The translations under genes were made by a program, and so were the position numbers. Positions 32,852 to 41,034 of a DNA stretch of 64,000 bases are shown here, in pieces. The stretch is from an archaeon (GTDB lineage Archaea > Thermoproteota > Nitrososphaeria > Nitrososphaerales > UBA183), in NCBI GenBank assembly GCA_021788415.1, contig JAJYKR010000002.1, forward strand, positions 124,001 to 188,000, given 5' to 3'. Position 1 is the first letter of the stretch, and each line of letters starts with the position of its first letter. The notes beneath the pieces were generated by a model. That model searched no databases and was not told the origin of the DNA. It saw only the letters and a list, made by a program, of their open reading frames with translations.

Positions 32852-33852
32852 CCAATGAGCCGATAGTAAAGGTCGAGGGGCTGACGAAGACCTTCGGGAA
32901 CCTCAAGGCGGTGGACGGGGTCACCTTCGAGATAATGGAAGGGGAGATCTTCGGCTTTCTGGGGCCGAACGGCGCCGGCAAGACGACCACCATCAGCATG
33001 CTCACGACCCTTCTGCGGGCGACATCCGGGAAGGCGGAGGTCAACGGCCTGGACATCCACAAGCACCCCAACGAAGTGAGGAGGAGGGTCGGGGTCGTCC
33101 CGCAGGAATACACGGCAGACGAGGATCTGACCGGCCTTCAGAACATTATCCTCTGCGCGGACCTCTATGGCATACCTCGCAGCAATTCGAAGGCCCACGC
33201 CATGGAGCTCCTCAAGCTGGTGGAGCTCGAGGACGCGGCTGACAGGAAGGTCAGCACCTACTCCGGCGGGATGAGACGGAGGCTCGAGCTGGCGAGCGGG
33301 CTGATCAACTACCCCAAGCTCCTCTTCCTGGACGAGCCGACCTTGGGTCTCGACGTGCAGACCAGGACGGCGGTCTGGAACTACATCCGGATGCTGAAGG
33401 AAAGCTACGGCATGACCCTGTTCCTCACCACCCACTACCTCGAGGAGGCGGACTCCCTGTGCGACAGGATAGCGATAATAGACCACGGGCACATCGTCAA
33501 GGTCGGCACCCCGTCCGAGCTGAAGGCGAGCATCGGAGGGGACGTCATAGTCGTCGGGGTCGCCGAGTCCGGGCCCGACATCTCCGCCGACATAGCGAAG
33601 ATACCCCTCGTCAAGGACGTGAAGAAGAGCGACCACGAATACAGGATAAAGTCGGAGGTCGGCGAGGAGTCCTCCATCAAGGTCATCGACCTGGTGAGGT
33701 CGAAGGGGCTCCACGTGACGAAGATATCGCTCACCAAGCCGACCCTGGACGAGGCGTACCTGGAGTTCACCGGGAAGAGCATCAGGGAGGAGGAGGTAGG
33801 CAAGATGGACTCTTTCAAGCAGCGGGTCACGATGATGAGGGCCCGCAGGTGA
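32848..33852 (+). CDS. ABC exporter ATP-binding protein (DrrA type)
   Basis: A 334-aa ATPase. Walker A GFLGPNGAGKTTTISML, Q-loop GVVPQEYTADEDL, signature STYSGGMRRRLELASGL, Walker B LLFLDEPTLGLD and H-loop LFLTTHYLEEAD are intact. The extra C-terminal domain (about 110 aa) matches DrrA/NatA-type daunorubicin-family ATPases. It overlaps PadR by ATGA and is followed 7 nt later by its permease. Confidence 0.93.
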   Translation: MTNEPIVKVEGLTKTFGNLKAVDGVTFEIMEGEIFGFLGPNGAGKTTTISMLTTLLRATSGKAEVNGLDIHKHPNEVRRRVGVVPQEYTADEDLTGLQNIILCADLYGIPRSNSKAHAMELLKLVELEDAADRKVSTYSGGMRRRLELASGLINYPKLLFLDEPTLGLDVQTRTAVWNYIRMLKESYGMTLFLTTHYLEEADSLCDRIAIIDHGHIVKVGTPSELKASIGGDVIVVGVAESGPDISADIAKIPLVKDVKKSDHEYRIKSEVGEESSIKVIDLVRSKGLHVTKISLTKPTLDEAYLEFTGKSIREEEVGKMDSFKQRVTMMRARR

Positions 33853-33859
33853 CCCCAGG

Positions 33860-34813
33860 GTGACAGAAGACATCGCACGGTCCACCGTGACGGCTCAGGA
33901 GCAGGCCGTAGAGGAGAGGAAGGAGAGGGACGCCGAAAGGGCATACAGGGCCGCGCCGAAGCTCGACAAGAGCCCGATCCATGGTCTCTGGGCCCTTACG
34001 AACAGGGACCTCGTGAAGTGGTACAAGAACCCGGTCCAGCTGATCATATCCCTGGTCCAGCCGGTGGTTTGGCTCGGCCTCTTCGGTAAGGCGTTCAACA
34101 TCTCTGGGCTCGTCTCCGGCAACCTCCCTCCTGCGGCGCTGAGCGCCATAAATCTGGGGACCTTCGGGACCACGAGCTACTTTTCGTACCTGGGCGCCGG
34201 GATGCTCGCCTTCATCATACTCTTCACCGCGGCCTTCTCGGGCATGTCGGTGGTCTGGGACAGGAGATTCGGGTTCATGAACAAGGCGATGAGCACCCCC
34301 GTCGGGCGCGGCGCCATAGTGACGGCCAAGGTCCTCCAGAGCGTCGTCCGCTCCCTGATTCAGGCGGCCATCGTGCTGGTGATAGCTGTGGTCCTCGGTA
34401 TGGACACCGCCAACTTCAGCCTGATGACGATAGGGGGTTCGTTCGTGATGCTGTTTCTGATGTCCTTCGGCCTCTCCTCCCTGTTCGTGATGCTGGCGCT
34501 CAGGTCGAGCGACTGGCAGACCCAGATGGCGATAATCAACCTGCTCAACCTCCCGTTGCTGTTCGCCAGCAACGCGATGCTCCCGGTCAAGACGATGCCT
34601 TCGTGGCTGCAGTCCGTCGTCGGCTACAACCCGGTGAGCTATGCGGTGGATGGGGTGAGGCAGCTGCTGCTCGGGTCCGGCTCGTCCTCTGCGGCAGCGG
34701 CGGGGTACCAGGTGCTGGCTCCGCTCTGGGTCGACTTCAGCGTGCTGACCGGGTTCGCGGCGGTGCTGTCGGTCCTCGGCATAGTCCTGTCCTGGAGACT
34801 CCTCTCCAAGTAG
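33860..34813 (+). CDS. ABC-2 type permease
   Basis: A 317-aa membrane protein of the ABC-2 family. A charged cytoplasmic N-terminus (about 50 aa) is followed by NRDLVKWYKNPVQLIISLVQ and six helices. WDRRFGFMNKAMSTPVGRGA is the conserved coupling region near the middle, and LPLLFASNAMLPVKTMPSWL is the typical late motif. With the upstream ATPase it forms a drug or lipid exporter controlled by PadR. Confidence 0.9.
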   Translation: MTEDIARSTVTAQEQAVEERKERDAERAYRAAPKLDKSPIHGLWALTNRDLVKWYKNPVQLIISLVQPVVWLGLFGKAFNISGLVSGNLPPAALSAINLGTFGTTSYFSYLGAGMLAFIILFTAAFSGMSVVWDRRFGFMNKAMSTPVGRGAIVTAKVLQSVVRSLIQAAIVLVIAVVLGMDTANFSLMTIGGSFVMLFLMSFGLSSLFVMLALRSSDWQTQMAIINLLNLPLLFASNAMLPVKTMPSWLQSVVGYNPVSYAVDGVRQLLLGSGSSSAAAAGYQVLAPLWVDFSVLTGFAAVLSVLGIVLSWRLLSK

Positions 34814-34816
34814 AGC

Positions 34817-35569
34817 CTACTGGCCGAAGACGGTCTTCCTCAGCTTCTCCGCCATGGCCAGGGGTTCGGCGTTCTGCCACACGTTCCTTCCCACGGCCAC
34901 GCCGGTCCCGCCCGCTTCCATGACCCCTCTGACCTGGCGGAGGAAATCGTCGTCCGTGGGCGCCTTGGGCCCTCCGCTCATGAAGACCTTCACCCCTGCG
35001 GCAGACTTCACCGCCCAGGAGAAGCTGCCGGGGTCGCCGGTGTACTTGATCTTGACCGCGTCCGCACCCAGCTCCAGCCCTGCCCTGGCTGCGTAGGCGA
35101 CGATCTCCTTCGAAGTGTCGTTCTGTACCGACGCCCCGCGCGGGTAGATCCACGCTATCGCAGGGACCCCCTTCTCGTGGGCCTCTTCCTGGATCCTGCC
35201 GAACTCCCTGAACATCTTCGACTCGAACTCGCTCCCCAGGTAGATGGTGTACCCGACCCCCTTGGCCCCCAGAGAGATGGCCTGCTCGACGCTGCAGACC
35301 TGCCTCGATATCGGCTCCCCCCTGGGAAGGCTCGTCTTCCCGTTGAGTTTCACGATGAGCGGGACCCTCCCGTCGTAGAACCTCTCGGCCACCCCCTTCT
35401 GGAACACCACCCCGTTGAACCGCCCCCTGGCCGCAGTCTCCATGATGGCCGCGGGGTCGACGTTCTTCTCGTTGAAGTCGGCAGACGGGCCGTGCTCGAG
35501 CCCCTGGTCGTAGGCCAGGAGCACGCTCTTCCCTTCGCTCAGGAAGGGGGCCATCCTGTCCCTTTTCAT
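34817..35569 (-). CDS. Class I fructose-1,6-bisphosphate aldolase, archaeal DhnA/FbaB type
   Basis: A 250-aa DhnA-type aldolase. LLAYDQGLEHGPSADF near the N-terminus and ADAVKIKYTGDPGSF, which carries the Schiff-base Lys (173 or 175), are diagnostic, with FMSGGPKAP binding the phosphate. It catalyses the FBP / triose-phosphate reaction in glycolysis and gluconeogenesis. A TATA-like TTAAATAG lies about 25 nt before the ATG. It is transcribed divergently from an FBPase gene and ends 3 nt from the ABC permease stop. Confidence 0.92.
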   Translation of the reverse strand: MKRDRMAPFLSEGKSVLLAYDQGLEHGPSADFNEKNVDPAAIMETAARGRFNGVVFQKGVAERFYDGRVPLIVKLNGKTSLPRGEPISRQVCSVEQAISLGAKGVGYTIYLGSEFESKMFREFGRIQEEAHEKGVPAIAWIYPRGASVQNDTSKEIVAYAARAGLELGADAVKIKYTGDPGSFSWAVKSAAGVKVFMSGGPKAPTDDDFLRQVRGVMEAGGTGVAVGRNVWQNAEPLAMAEKLRKTVFGQ

Positions 35570-35590
35570 CAGCCCACGCCACGCCCTTCG

Positions 35591-35655
35591 CTATTTAACA
35601 GTCTTACCCTTGCGGCCCTCTCATAGAACCGAGCCCGAATATCCCTAAAAGACGG
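35591..35655. promoter_or_regulatory. Divergent promoters of aldolase and FBPase
   Basis: On the minus strand TTAAATAG (about 35593-35600) serves the aldolase gene. On the plus strand CCTAAAAGAC (about 35644-35653) lies 25-30 nt before the TTG start of FBPase. Sharing one short region suggests joint control of sugar-phosphate flow. Confidence 0.5.
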
Positions 35656-35675
35656 ACCCCTGGAACGGCCCCCGT

Positions 35676-36569
35676 TTGAAACTGGACGAGTTTCTGAGGC
35701 TCAACGCCCCCGAAGACCTCGCCTCCCTGGCGTCAGCGATAGCCAAGGCAAGCATCGAGGTCTGGGACAGCGTCCCGTTCAAGACTGGGCTGCTCTCGGA
35801 GACCAACCCCTCGGGGGAGACCCAGAAGGCCATCGACGTGTTCTCGAACGACGTATTCGTGGACGCCCTTACATCCACGGGGCTGGTGGCCGAGGTGGCC
35901 TCGGAAGAGATGGCGGAGCCAGCGGCGTCGAAAGGGTCGGTCAGCGTGGCCATGGACCCCCTGGACGGCAGCTCCAACGTCGAGACGAACAACCCCATCG
36001 GTAGCATCTTCGGTTTCTATTCCAGCAAGCTCCCGGCGCCGGGAAGGGACCTCCTGGGGGCGCTCTACGTCACCTACGGCACCATGGTCACCCTGACCTT
36101 CTCCTTCGGGAAAGGGGTCCACAGGTTCGTCGCGGTGCGAGAGGGGGGGTCCATGCCCTTCCAGCTCATGGGGGTGAACCTGAAGCTCCCGGAGAAGCCC
36201 GAGGTCTACGGCTTCGGGGGGCGACGGAGCGAGTGGATTTCCCAGGTGGCAGCCTTCTGGGAGTCGCTGGAAGGGAGAGGGCTCAGGAACAGGTACTGCG
36301 GCACCTTCGTCGGAGACTACAACCAGGTCCTGGCGAGGGGAGGGATCTTCTCGTACCCCGCCCTCGCGAAGAACCCCCGTGGCAAGCTGCGTGTCCTCTA
36401 CGAGTGCGCCCCGATGGCCTACATCAACGAGCAGGCTGGCGGTTACGCCAGCGACGGGTCGGGTAACATTCTGGACATCCAGCCAGGGGGGCTCGCCGAC
36501 ACGTCTCCCCTGTACATCGGGAGCTCAGAGCTGGTCCACGAGCTCGAGAAGAATATCTCTACGGCATAG
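35676..36569 (+). CDS. fbp: Class I fructose-1,6-bisphosphatase
   Basis: A 297-aa enzyme of the sugar-phosphatase superfamily. SVAMDPLDGSSNVETNNPIG with IFGFYSS carries the metal-binding DPLDGSSN motif and matches class I FBPase rather than inositol monophosphatase. ARGGIFSYPALAKNPRGKLR and YECAPMAYINEQAGGYASDG are also class I signatures. It makes fructose-6-phosphate in gluconeogenesis. Most TACK archaea use a bifunctional class V aldolase/phosphatase instead, so a class I enzyme is of note here. TTG start, promoter shared with the divergent aldolase. Confidence 0.9.
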   Translation: MKLDEFLRLNAPEDLASLASAIAKASIEVWDSVPFKTGLLSETNPSGETQKAIDVFSNDVFVDALTSTGLVAEVASEEMAEPAASKGSVSVAMDPLDGSSNVETNNPIGSIFGFYSSKLPAPGRDLLGALYVTYGTMVTLTFSFGKGVHRFVAVREGGSMPFQLMGVNLKLPEKPEVYGFGGRRSEWISQVAAFWESLEGRGLRNRYCGTFVGDYNQVLARGGIFSYPALAKNPRGKLRVLYECAPMAYINEQAGGYASDGSGNILDIQPGGLADTSPLYIGSSELVHELEKNISTA

Positions 36570-36643
36570 GGTCTGCTTCCGAAGTTTGAAAACGGGAGGA
36601 GGGCGCCGGCGGCCCTTCGCCGCGGCGCCTGGTCGTTCTTTGA

Positions 36644-37933
36644 CTATGGGAACACGCCGAGCGTCTTGACTGCTTCCGCGACCCTGCCGACGCCCACGAT
36701 CATGGCACCCGCCCTCATGTCGACGTCGTGCTTCAGGCTGGCAGCGTGCACGTCGCGGAACGCGGAGGTGATCTTCTTCTCCAACATGGAGTTGACCTCC
36801 TCCTCGGTCCAGTAGTTCCTCTCCAGGTTCTGCACCCACTCCAGGTAGCTCACGATGACGCCTCCGGAGTTGGCCAGGATGTCGGGGATCATGAAGACCT
36901 TGTTGGCGTGCAGGATCTTGTCCGCCTCAGGCGTCGTGGGGCCGTTGGCGCACTCTGCGATGATCTTGGCTTTGATGCCCTTGGCTGTGTCTGGGAGTAT
37001 GGCGTTCTCGAGCGCTGCGGGGCAGAGGATGTCGACGTCCAGCTGCAGGAGCTCCTTGTCCGAGATCGGCTGGCTCCCGGGGAACCCTACGACCGAGCCG
37101 GTCTTCTCCTTGTACGCGATGAGCTTGTTGGCGTCCATGCCCGTCTTGCTCATGATCGAGCCCTTGGAGTCGCTGGCGCCCATCATCTTGACGCCGTAGG
37201 TCTGGATGATCTCCGCGTAGTTGGAGCCGGCGTTGCCGAACCCCTGGACTGCGAAGGTCGCGCCCTTCAGGTTGATCTTGTTCGCCTTGGCCGCCTCCAC
37301 TGTCGTGTACACCGCGCCCCGCCCGGTGGCCTTGTCTCTTCCGAGAGAGCCTCCGAGTGAAATGGGCTTTCCGGTGATCACCGCCGGAGACATGAAGCCC
37401 TCCAGGGTGTTGTAGGTGTCGAGGATCCAGGCCATGGTCTGCGAGTTGGTGTAGACGTCGGGTGCTGGGATGTCCTGGTAAGGTCCGATTATGGGCGCGA
37501 TGGCTGCCGCGTAGCGGCGCGTCAGGCGCTCGTTCTCCCCCAGTGACATGTGCTTGGGGTCGCAAATTATGCCACCCTTGGCACCGCCGTAGGGGATGTT
37601 GGCGACGCTGGTCTTCCAGGTCATCCAGGCGGACAGCGCTTTCACTTCGTCAAGCGTCACTCCCGGGTGATACCTGATGCCCCCCTTGAAGGGGCCCCTC
37701 GCGTCGTTGTACTGGACCCTGTAGCCGGTGTAGACGTGGATTTCCCCGCCGTCCATCTTGACGGGCAGGGAGACCGTGAGCTGTCTCTTAGGGTGTGACA
37801 GCATCTGGTGAATGCCTTCGTCCAGTTTGAGGTACCCGGCAGCTATCCTCAGCTGCTCGAGTGCGTTCTCGAACGGGTTAGGTTTGGCTTGCTGAGATTG
37901 CGACATTTGTCTCACTTCGTATTTTTGGGCCAT
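36644..37933 (-). CDS. gdhA: Glutamate dehydrogenase
   Basis: About 420-429 aa. SLPVKMDGGEIHVYTGYRVQ, GPFKGGIRYHPGVTLDEVKA with the glutamate-binding Lys residues, NIPYGGAKGGI and AVQGFGNAGSNYAEI (NAD(P)-binding) are the family hallmarks. The enzyme links 2-oxoglutarate and ammonia to glutamate. Two starts are possible, ATG 37933 and ATG 37906; a TATA-like GTTATATAC lies about 30 nt before 37933. Monocistronic. Confidence 0.95.
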   Translation of the reverse strand: MAQKYEVRQMSQSQQAKPNPFENALEQLRIAAGYLKLDEGIHQMLSHPKRQLTVSLPVKMDGGEIHVYTGYRVQYNDARGPFKGGIRYHPGVTLDEVKALSAWMTWKTSVANIPYGGAKGGIICDPKHMSLGENERLTRRYAAAIAPIIGPYQDIPAPDVYTNSQTMAWILDTYNTLEGFMSPAVITGKPISLGGSLGRDKATGRGAVYTTVEAAKANKINLKGATFAVQGFGNAGSNYAEIIQTYGVKMMGASDSKGSIMSKTGMDANKLIAYKEKTGSVVGFPGSQPISDKELLQLDVDILCPAALENAILPDTAKGIKAKIIAECANGPTTPEADKILHANKVFMIPDILANSGGVIVSYLEWVQNLERNYWTEEEVNSMLEKKITSAFRDVHAASLKHDVDMRAGAMIVGVGRVAEAVKTLGVFP

Positions 37934-37978
37934 ATTTGGCGCCCTTTTAACATTGTATATAACGAAATGAGTCCGTTC

Positions 37979-38638
37979 TCACATTAGAGAATGGGCAAGC
38001 TCCCCGACCTTGTCGTCCCAGTCCTTCGCCTTCACTACGCTCGAGGCCACCAGCACCCCGTCGGCGCCCAGCTCCACCGCCTTCTTCACGTCCTCCCCCG
38101 TGACTATCCCTGCGCCGCAGAGCACGCCGCCTGTGTAGCCCGTCCTCCTCACCGCTACCACCGTGTCCCTGATCAGGCCGGGCCTCGCCTTGGAGACGGC
38201 TACCCCGGTGCCGATGAGCTCCGGAGGCTCCACCGCGACGTATGCCGGCCTCAGCCTGGACAGCTTCGAGGCCTCAGCGCTGGTACTCGCGCACAGGCAG
38301 GCCTCCAGCCCTTCGAGCCTCGGAAGGAGGTCCGCCAGGGCGTTGAAGCTCAACTTCGACTCGCTGTGGTTCAGTATCGTGCCGACTGCCCCGGCTGCCT
38401 TCACGGCGCCAGGGAGGACCGCCCCGGTGGTCCTCTCGCCTGACATCGTCCCGACCCCCTGGCTGTACACCACCGCGTGGGTCTTGGCGGCCACCAGCGA
38501 GAGAAGGGGCGTCGGCGGGGCCACTATCGCCCTCACTCCCCGCGTCCCTGAGACCCCCGCCACTGCCCGGGCAAGCTTGACAGCGCCTTCCCCCAGCACC
38601 TCGGGGTAGTTCTTGCAGTTGACGATCAGGGTCCTCAA
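37979..38638 (-). CDS. tpiA: Triosephosphate isomerase, archaeal short form
   Basis: A 219-aa TIM, the short archaeal type. IVNCKNYPE (catalytic Lys), TILNHSESKLSF (catalytic His), YVAVEPPELIGTG (catalytic Glu and loop 6) and LCGAGIVTGEDVKKAVELGA then DGVLVAS (phosphate binding) are all visible. TTG 38638 is the start. It joins the aldolase and FBPase nearby in lower glycolysis/gluconeogenesis. Confidence 0.95.
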   Translation of the reverse strand: MRTLIVNCKNYPEVLGEGAVKLARAVAGVSGTRGVRAIVAPPTPLLSLVAAKTHAVVYSQGVGTMSGERTTGAVLPGAVKAAGAVGTILNHSESKLSFNALADLLPRLEGLEACLCASTSAEASKLSRLRPAYVAVEPPELIGTGVAVSKARPGLIRDTVVAVRRTGYTGGVLCGAGIVTGEDVKKAVELGADGVLVASSVVKAKDWDDKVGELAHSLM

Positions 38639-38715
38639 AGGTGACGCCCGGAGTTTCAGCTAGGTTTCTTAAAGTGTCGCGTAGGCTCTGACAGGTCTCG
38701 GTTCAGGATGGGCTT

Positions 38716-38808
38716 TTAGAAACCGTCCTCGTCCGAGTCTTCTTCCCAGCCGTCTTCGTCCAGGTCTTCGTCCAGGTCCTCGTCGAGTTCCTGATCCTCT
38801 TCAGACAT
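38716..38808 (-). CDS. Very acidic 30-aa protein
   Basis: ATG 38808 gives a 30-aa product dominated by Asp and Glu (DEDLDEDLDEDGWEEDSDED) ending in GF. A TATA-like TTTAATAG lies about 30 nt upstream, so it probably has its own transcript. Its composition would allow binding to basic proteins or metal ions. No family was recognised; the promoter and the clean short frame support a gene. Confidence 0.55.
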   Translation of the reverse strand: MSEEDQELDEDLDEDLDEDGWEEDSDEDGF

Positions 38809-39000
38809 GTCGGCCCCGCGCTTTTCAAATCCACTATTAAATCTCACGGTCGGGGACTCCGACACATCGCTCCAAGGGCCTGACCCTGCCGCGCGACAGA
38901 GAAGGCGAAGTCGGTCGCCGCCGGCCAGCCGCCCCCGCGAGGAGAGCGCCCCTTCGCTCCAGCTAACTTAACAGGACATGCCTGCGAGGATGAACCCGTC

Positions 39001-39615
39001 ATGGTGGCGGTCATCCAGCCTATCGGCAGCGGGTCCATAGCCGAAGCCGCGAGGGTAGTCAGGTCAGGGGGGCTGCTGGTCTACCCCACCGACACCGTCT
39101 ATGGCCTGGGTTGCGACCCCTTCAACGAGGACGCTGTCGGCCGGCTCTTTCGTGCCAAGGGGCGCGGCTCCAAGGCGGTCCCCGTCCTATGCGGCTCCGA
39201 GGCGAAGGCTTCGGAGCTAGTCAGTCTGAACAAGGTCGCTCTCGAGCTGGCCAGGGCGCACTGGCCGGGTCCCCTCACCATAGTCGCCCCTTTGAAGGCC
39301 AAGGTCCCTACCGGGCTCGCCCAGGGTACGGGGCGCCTCGGGGTCAGGGTCCCAGGACTGGCGCGCTGCGTCGAACTCATCGACGCCTGCGGCGGATGGC
39401 TGGTCGGGACCAGCGCCAACGTCTCGGGGAGCCCCTCCTCGAAGACGGCGAAGGAGGCCTTCGACCAGCTGGGGGAGTCGGTCGACCTGATCCTCGACGG
39501 CGGCGACCTCCTCGGGACGGAGTCGACAGTGGTCCAAGTGGAGGGAGAAACGGTCACAATCTTAAGAACTGGTCCAATCGGGGTCGGGAGCCAAGTGAAG
39601 GGCCGACGAACCTAG
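39001..39615 (+). CDS. L-threonylcarbamoyladenylate synthase (Sua5/YrdC family)
   Basis: A 204-aa protein. GGLLVYPTDTVYGLGCDPF, FRAKGRGSKAVPVLC, RAHWPGPLTIV, LGVRVPG and LVGTSANVSGSP are the ordered motifs of the Sua5/TsaC fold. It makes threonylcarbamoyl-AMP for the t6A modification of ANN-decoding tRNAs. It lacks the extra C-terminal Sua5 domain. A THUMP-domain gene follows 2 nt later. Confidence 0.9.
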   Translation: MVAVIQPIGSGSIAEAARVVRSGGLLVYPTDTVYGLGCDPFNEDAVGRLFRAKGRGSKAVPVLCGSEAKASELVSLNKVALELARAHWPGPLTIVAPLKAKVPTGLAQGTGRLGVRVPGLARCVELIDACGGWLVGTSANVSGSPSSKTAKEAFDQLGESVDLILDGGDLLGTESTVVQVEGETVTILRTGPIGVGSQVKGRRT

Positions 39616-39617
39616 TA

Positions 39618-40118
39618 GTGACTTCAGCGAAGGGGCTCGAAGCGAAGGCTTCGGCGGAGCTCAAGGAGATTGCCCTCCTCTCTGGCATACGCAAGGTCGT
39701 CATCGACAGGTCAGCCTACGACGGGATAATCGAAGTGGACGTGGAGAACCCCAAGGCGCTCATGTCGTTCCTCACCGACTTCGTCCGCACGGAGCCGTTC
39801 AGGGTCAGGTACATACTGAGGGTGATCCCGATAGACAGGGTGGTGGACACGAAGGAAGAAGAGATAGTGAAGGCGGTGAAGGAGCTTGCTTCTACCATCG
39901 GTCCCGGAGAGACGTTCAGGATAACCATCGAAGCGAGGGACTCCCCCTACTCCGACAAGGAGCTCATAGACGCGCTCGCAGACGCCGTGGACAGGAAGGT
40001 GAGCCTCGACTCCCCCGACAAGATCGTCCTGTTGGAGATATTCGGGGAGTACTCAGGGGTCTCGGTCATCTCCCCCACTGACATCGTGAGCATCCAGAAA
40101 CTGAAGCGGGCGGTCTAG
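39618..40118 (+). CDS. THUMP-domain protein (Tan1-like)
   Basis: A 166-aa protein from GTG 39618. The THUMP fold is recognisable by IDRVVDTKEEEIVKAVKELA, GETFRITIEARDSPYSDKEL and VLLEIFGEYSGVSVIS. Tan1-like THUMP proteins assist N4-acetylcytidine formation in tRNA. The same frame upstream of the GTG reads TNLV, which in homologues belongs to the N-terminus, so translation may start a few codons earlier at a rare codon. It lies in a tRNA-modification pair with Sua5. Confidence 0.8.
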   Translation: MTSAKGLEAKASAELKEIALLSGIRKVVIDRSAYDGIIEVDVENPKALMSFLTDFVRTEPFRVRYILRVIPIDRVVDTKEEEIVKAVKELASTIGPGETFRITIEARDSPYSDKELIDALADAVDRKVSLDSPDKIVLLEIFGEYSGVSVISPTDIVSIQKLKRAV

Positions 40119-40119
40119 G

Positions 40120-41034
40120 ACGGCGGCGGCGTTCGCCCCGTCCGCCATCACGAACTTCTTCGAGATCGGCTTCGACGATTCCCCGGGCCCCATAGGCGCC
40201 ACAGGAGGCGGGTACATCCTCTCAGGGGGGACCACCTCTAGGGCGAGGATCGTCCCAGGGCGGGGGGTGTGCACGACCGTGAACGGGGACAGCGCCTTCG
40301 ACGCCAGGACCACGAGGAGGGCTGTCTCCCTGATGCTTTCCGCCCTCGGGCGTCAGGAACTTGGGATTAGGATCGACCAGCGGGTGGGCACCCCCATCGG
40401 GGCCGGGTTCGGCGCCAGCGGGGCCGCGGCCACGTCGGCGGTATACGCAGCGGCAGCCTCACTGGGGGTCAGGAGGCCAAAGAAGGAGCTCGCCAGGTTC
40501 GCGCACCAGGCCGAAATCATGGAGCAGACCGGGCTCGGGACCGTGTCCGTCATCTTCGACTCTGTCGGAGCCGGGGCCATCACCTCCCCCGGGGAGCCGG
40601 GGGTTGCGAAGTTCGTCACCGTGCGAGTCCCGCGGGGGACGAGAATAGTCACAGCAAGCTTCGCCCCCTACGACAAGAAGGACGCCCTCGATTCGTCCAA
40701 GATGCGCGAGAAGATCAACGCCCTCGGGCGGGCCGCGCTCAAGGGGTTCCTCTCCGACCCCACTCTCGACGTGCTCGCGTCGGAGGGCGAGAAATTTTCA
40801 GCCCAGCTCGGGTTAGAATCCCCCGAGGTGAAGAGGGCGATACGCGTGTCGAGGGCGGCCGGGGCGGCGCACGCGAGTCAGAACATGATTGGCTACTCGG
40901 TCCACGGCGTGGTCGACGAGGACAGGGCGTCCAGGGTGGCCCGGGCTCTGAAGGCGATGGGGCAGGGGGTCAGGGTCGACACCTTCGAGATCGGAAAGGT
41001 GAGGGCGGGGGTCCTGGGGCCTAGCCGCAGGTGA
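40120..41034 (+). CDS. Pantoate kinase (GHMP family), start codon unclear
   Basis: About 304 codons of GHMP-type kinase. The N-terminal AFAPSAITNFFEIGF, the ATP motif TPIGAGFGASGAAATSAVYA and the middle region EIMEQTGLGTVSVIFDSVGA match archaeal pantoate kinase, which with phosphopantothenate synthetase replaces the bacterial CoA route. The frame has no ATG, GTG or TTG before the conserved N-terminus; the first common start, GTG 40267, would delete about 50 conserved residues. A rare start near 40117-40129 overlapping the end of the THUMP gene is likely. Its 3' end overlaps the oppositely oriented M24 gene by 14 nt. Confidence 0.78.
   Translation, partial: TAAAFAPSAITNFFEIGFDDSPGPIGATGGGYILSGGTTSRARIVPGRGVCTTVNGDSAFDARTTRRAVSLMLSALGRQELGIRIDQRVGTPIGAGFGASGAAATSAVYAAAASLGVRRPKKELARFAHQAEIMEQTGLGTVSVIFDSVGAGAITSPGEPGVAKFVTVRVPRGTRIVTASFAPYDKKDALDSSKMREKINALGRAALKGFLSDPTLDVLASEGEKFSAQLGLESPEVKRAIRVSRAAGAAHASQNMIGYSVHGVVDEDRASRVARALKAMGQGVRVDTFEIGKVRAGVLGPSRR

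Noticed and set aside
32746..33885. 379-codon antisense frame over the ABC ATPase gene
   Set aside because: A long shadow frame typical of GC-rich DNA; the plus strand encodes a clear ATPase.
39111..39617. Long frame overlapping sua5 in front of the THUMP gene
   Set aside because: It is an out-of-frame shadow of sua5; the THUMP homology starts at about 39606.
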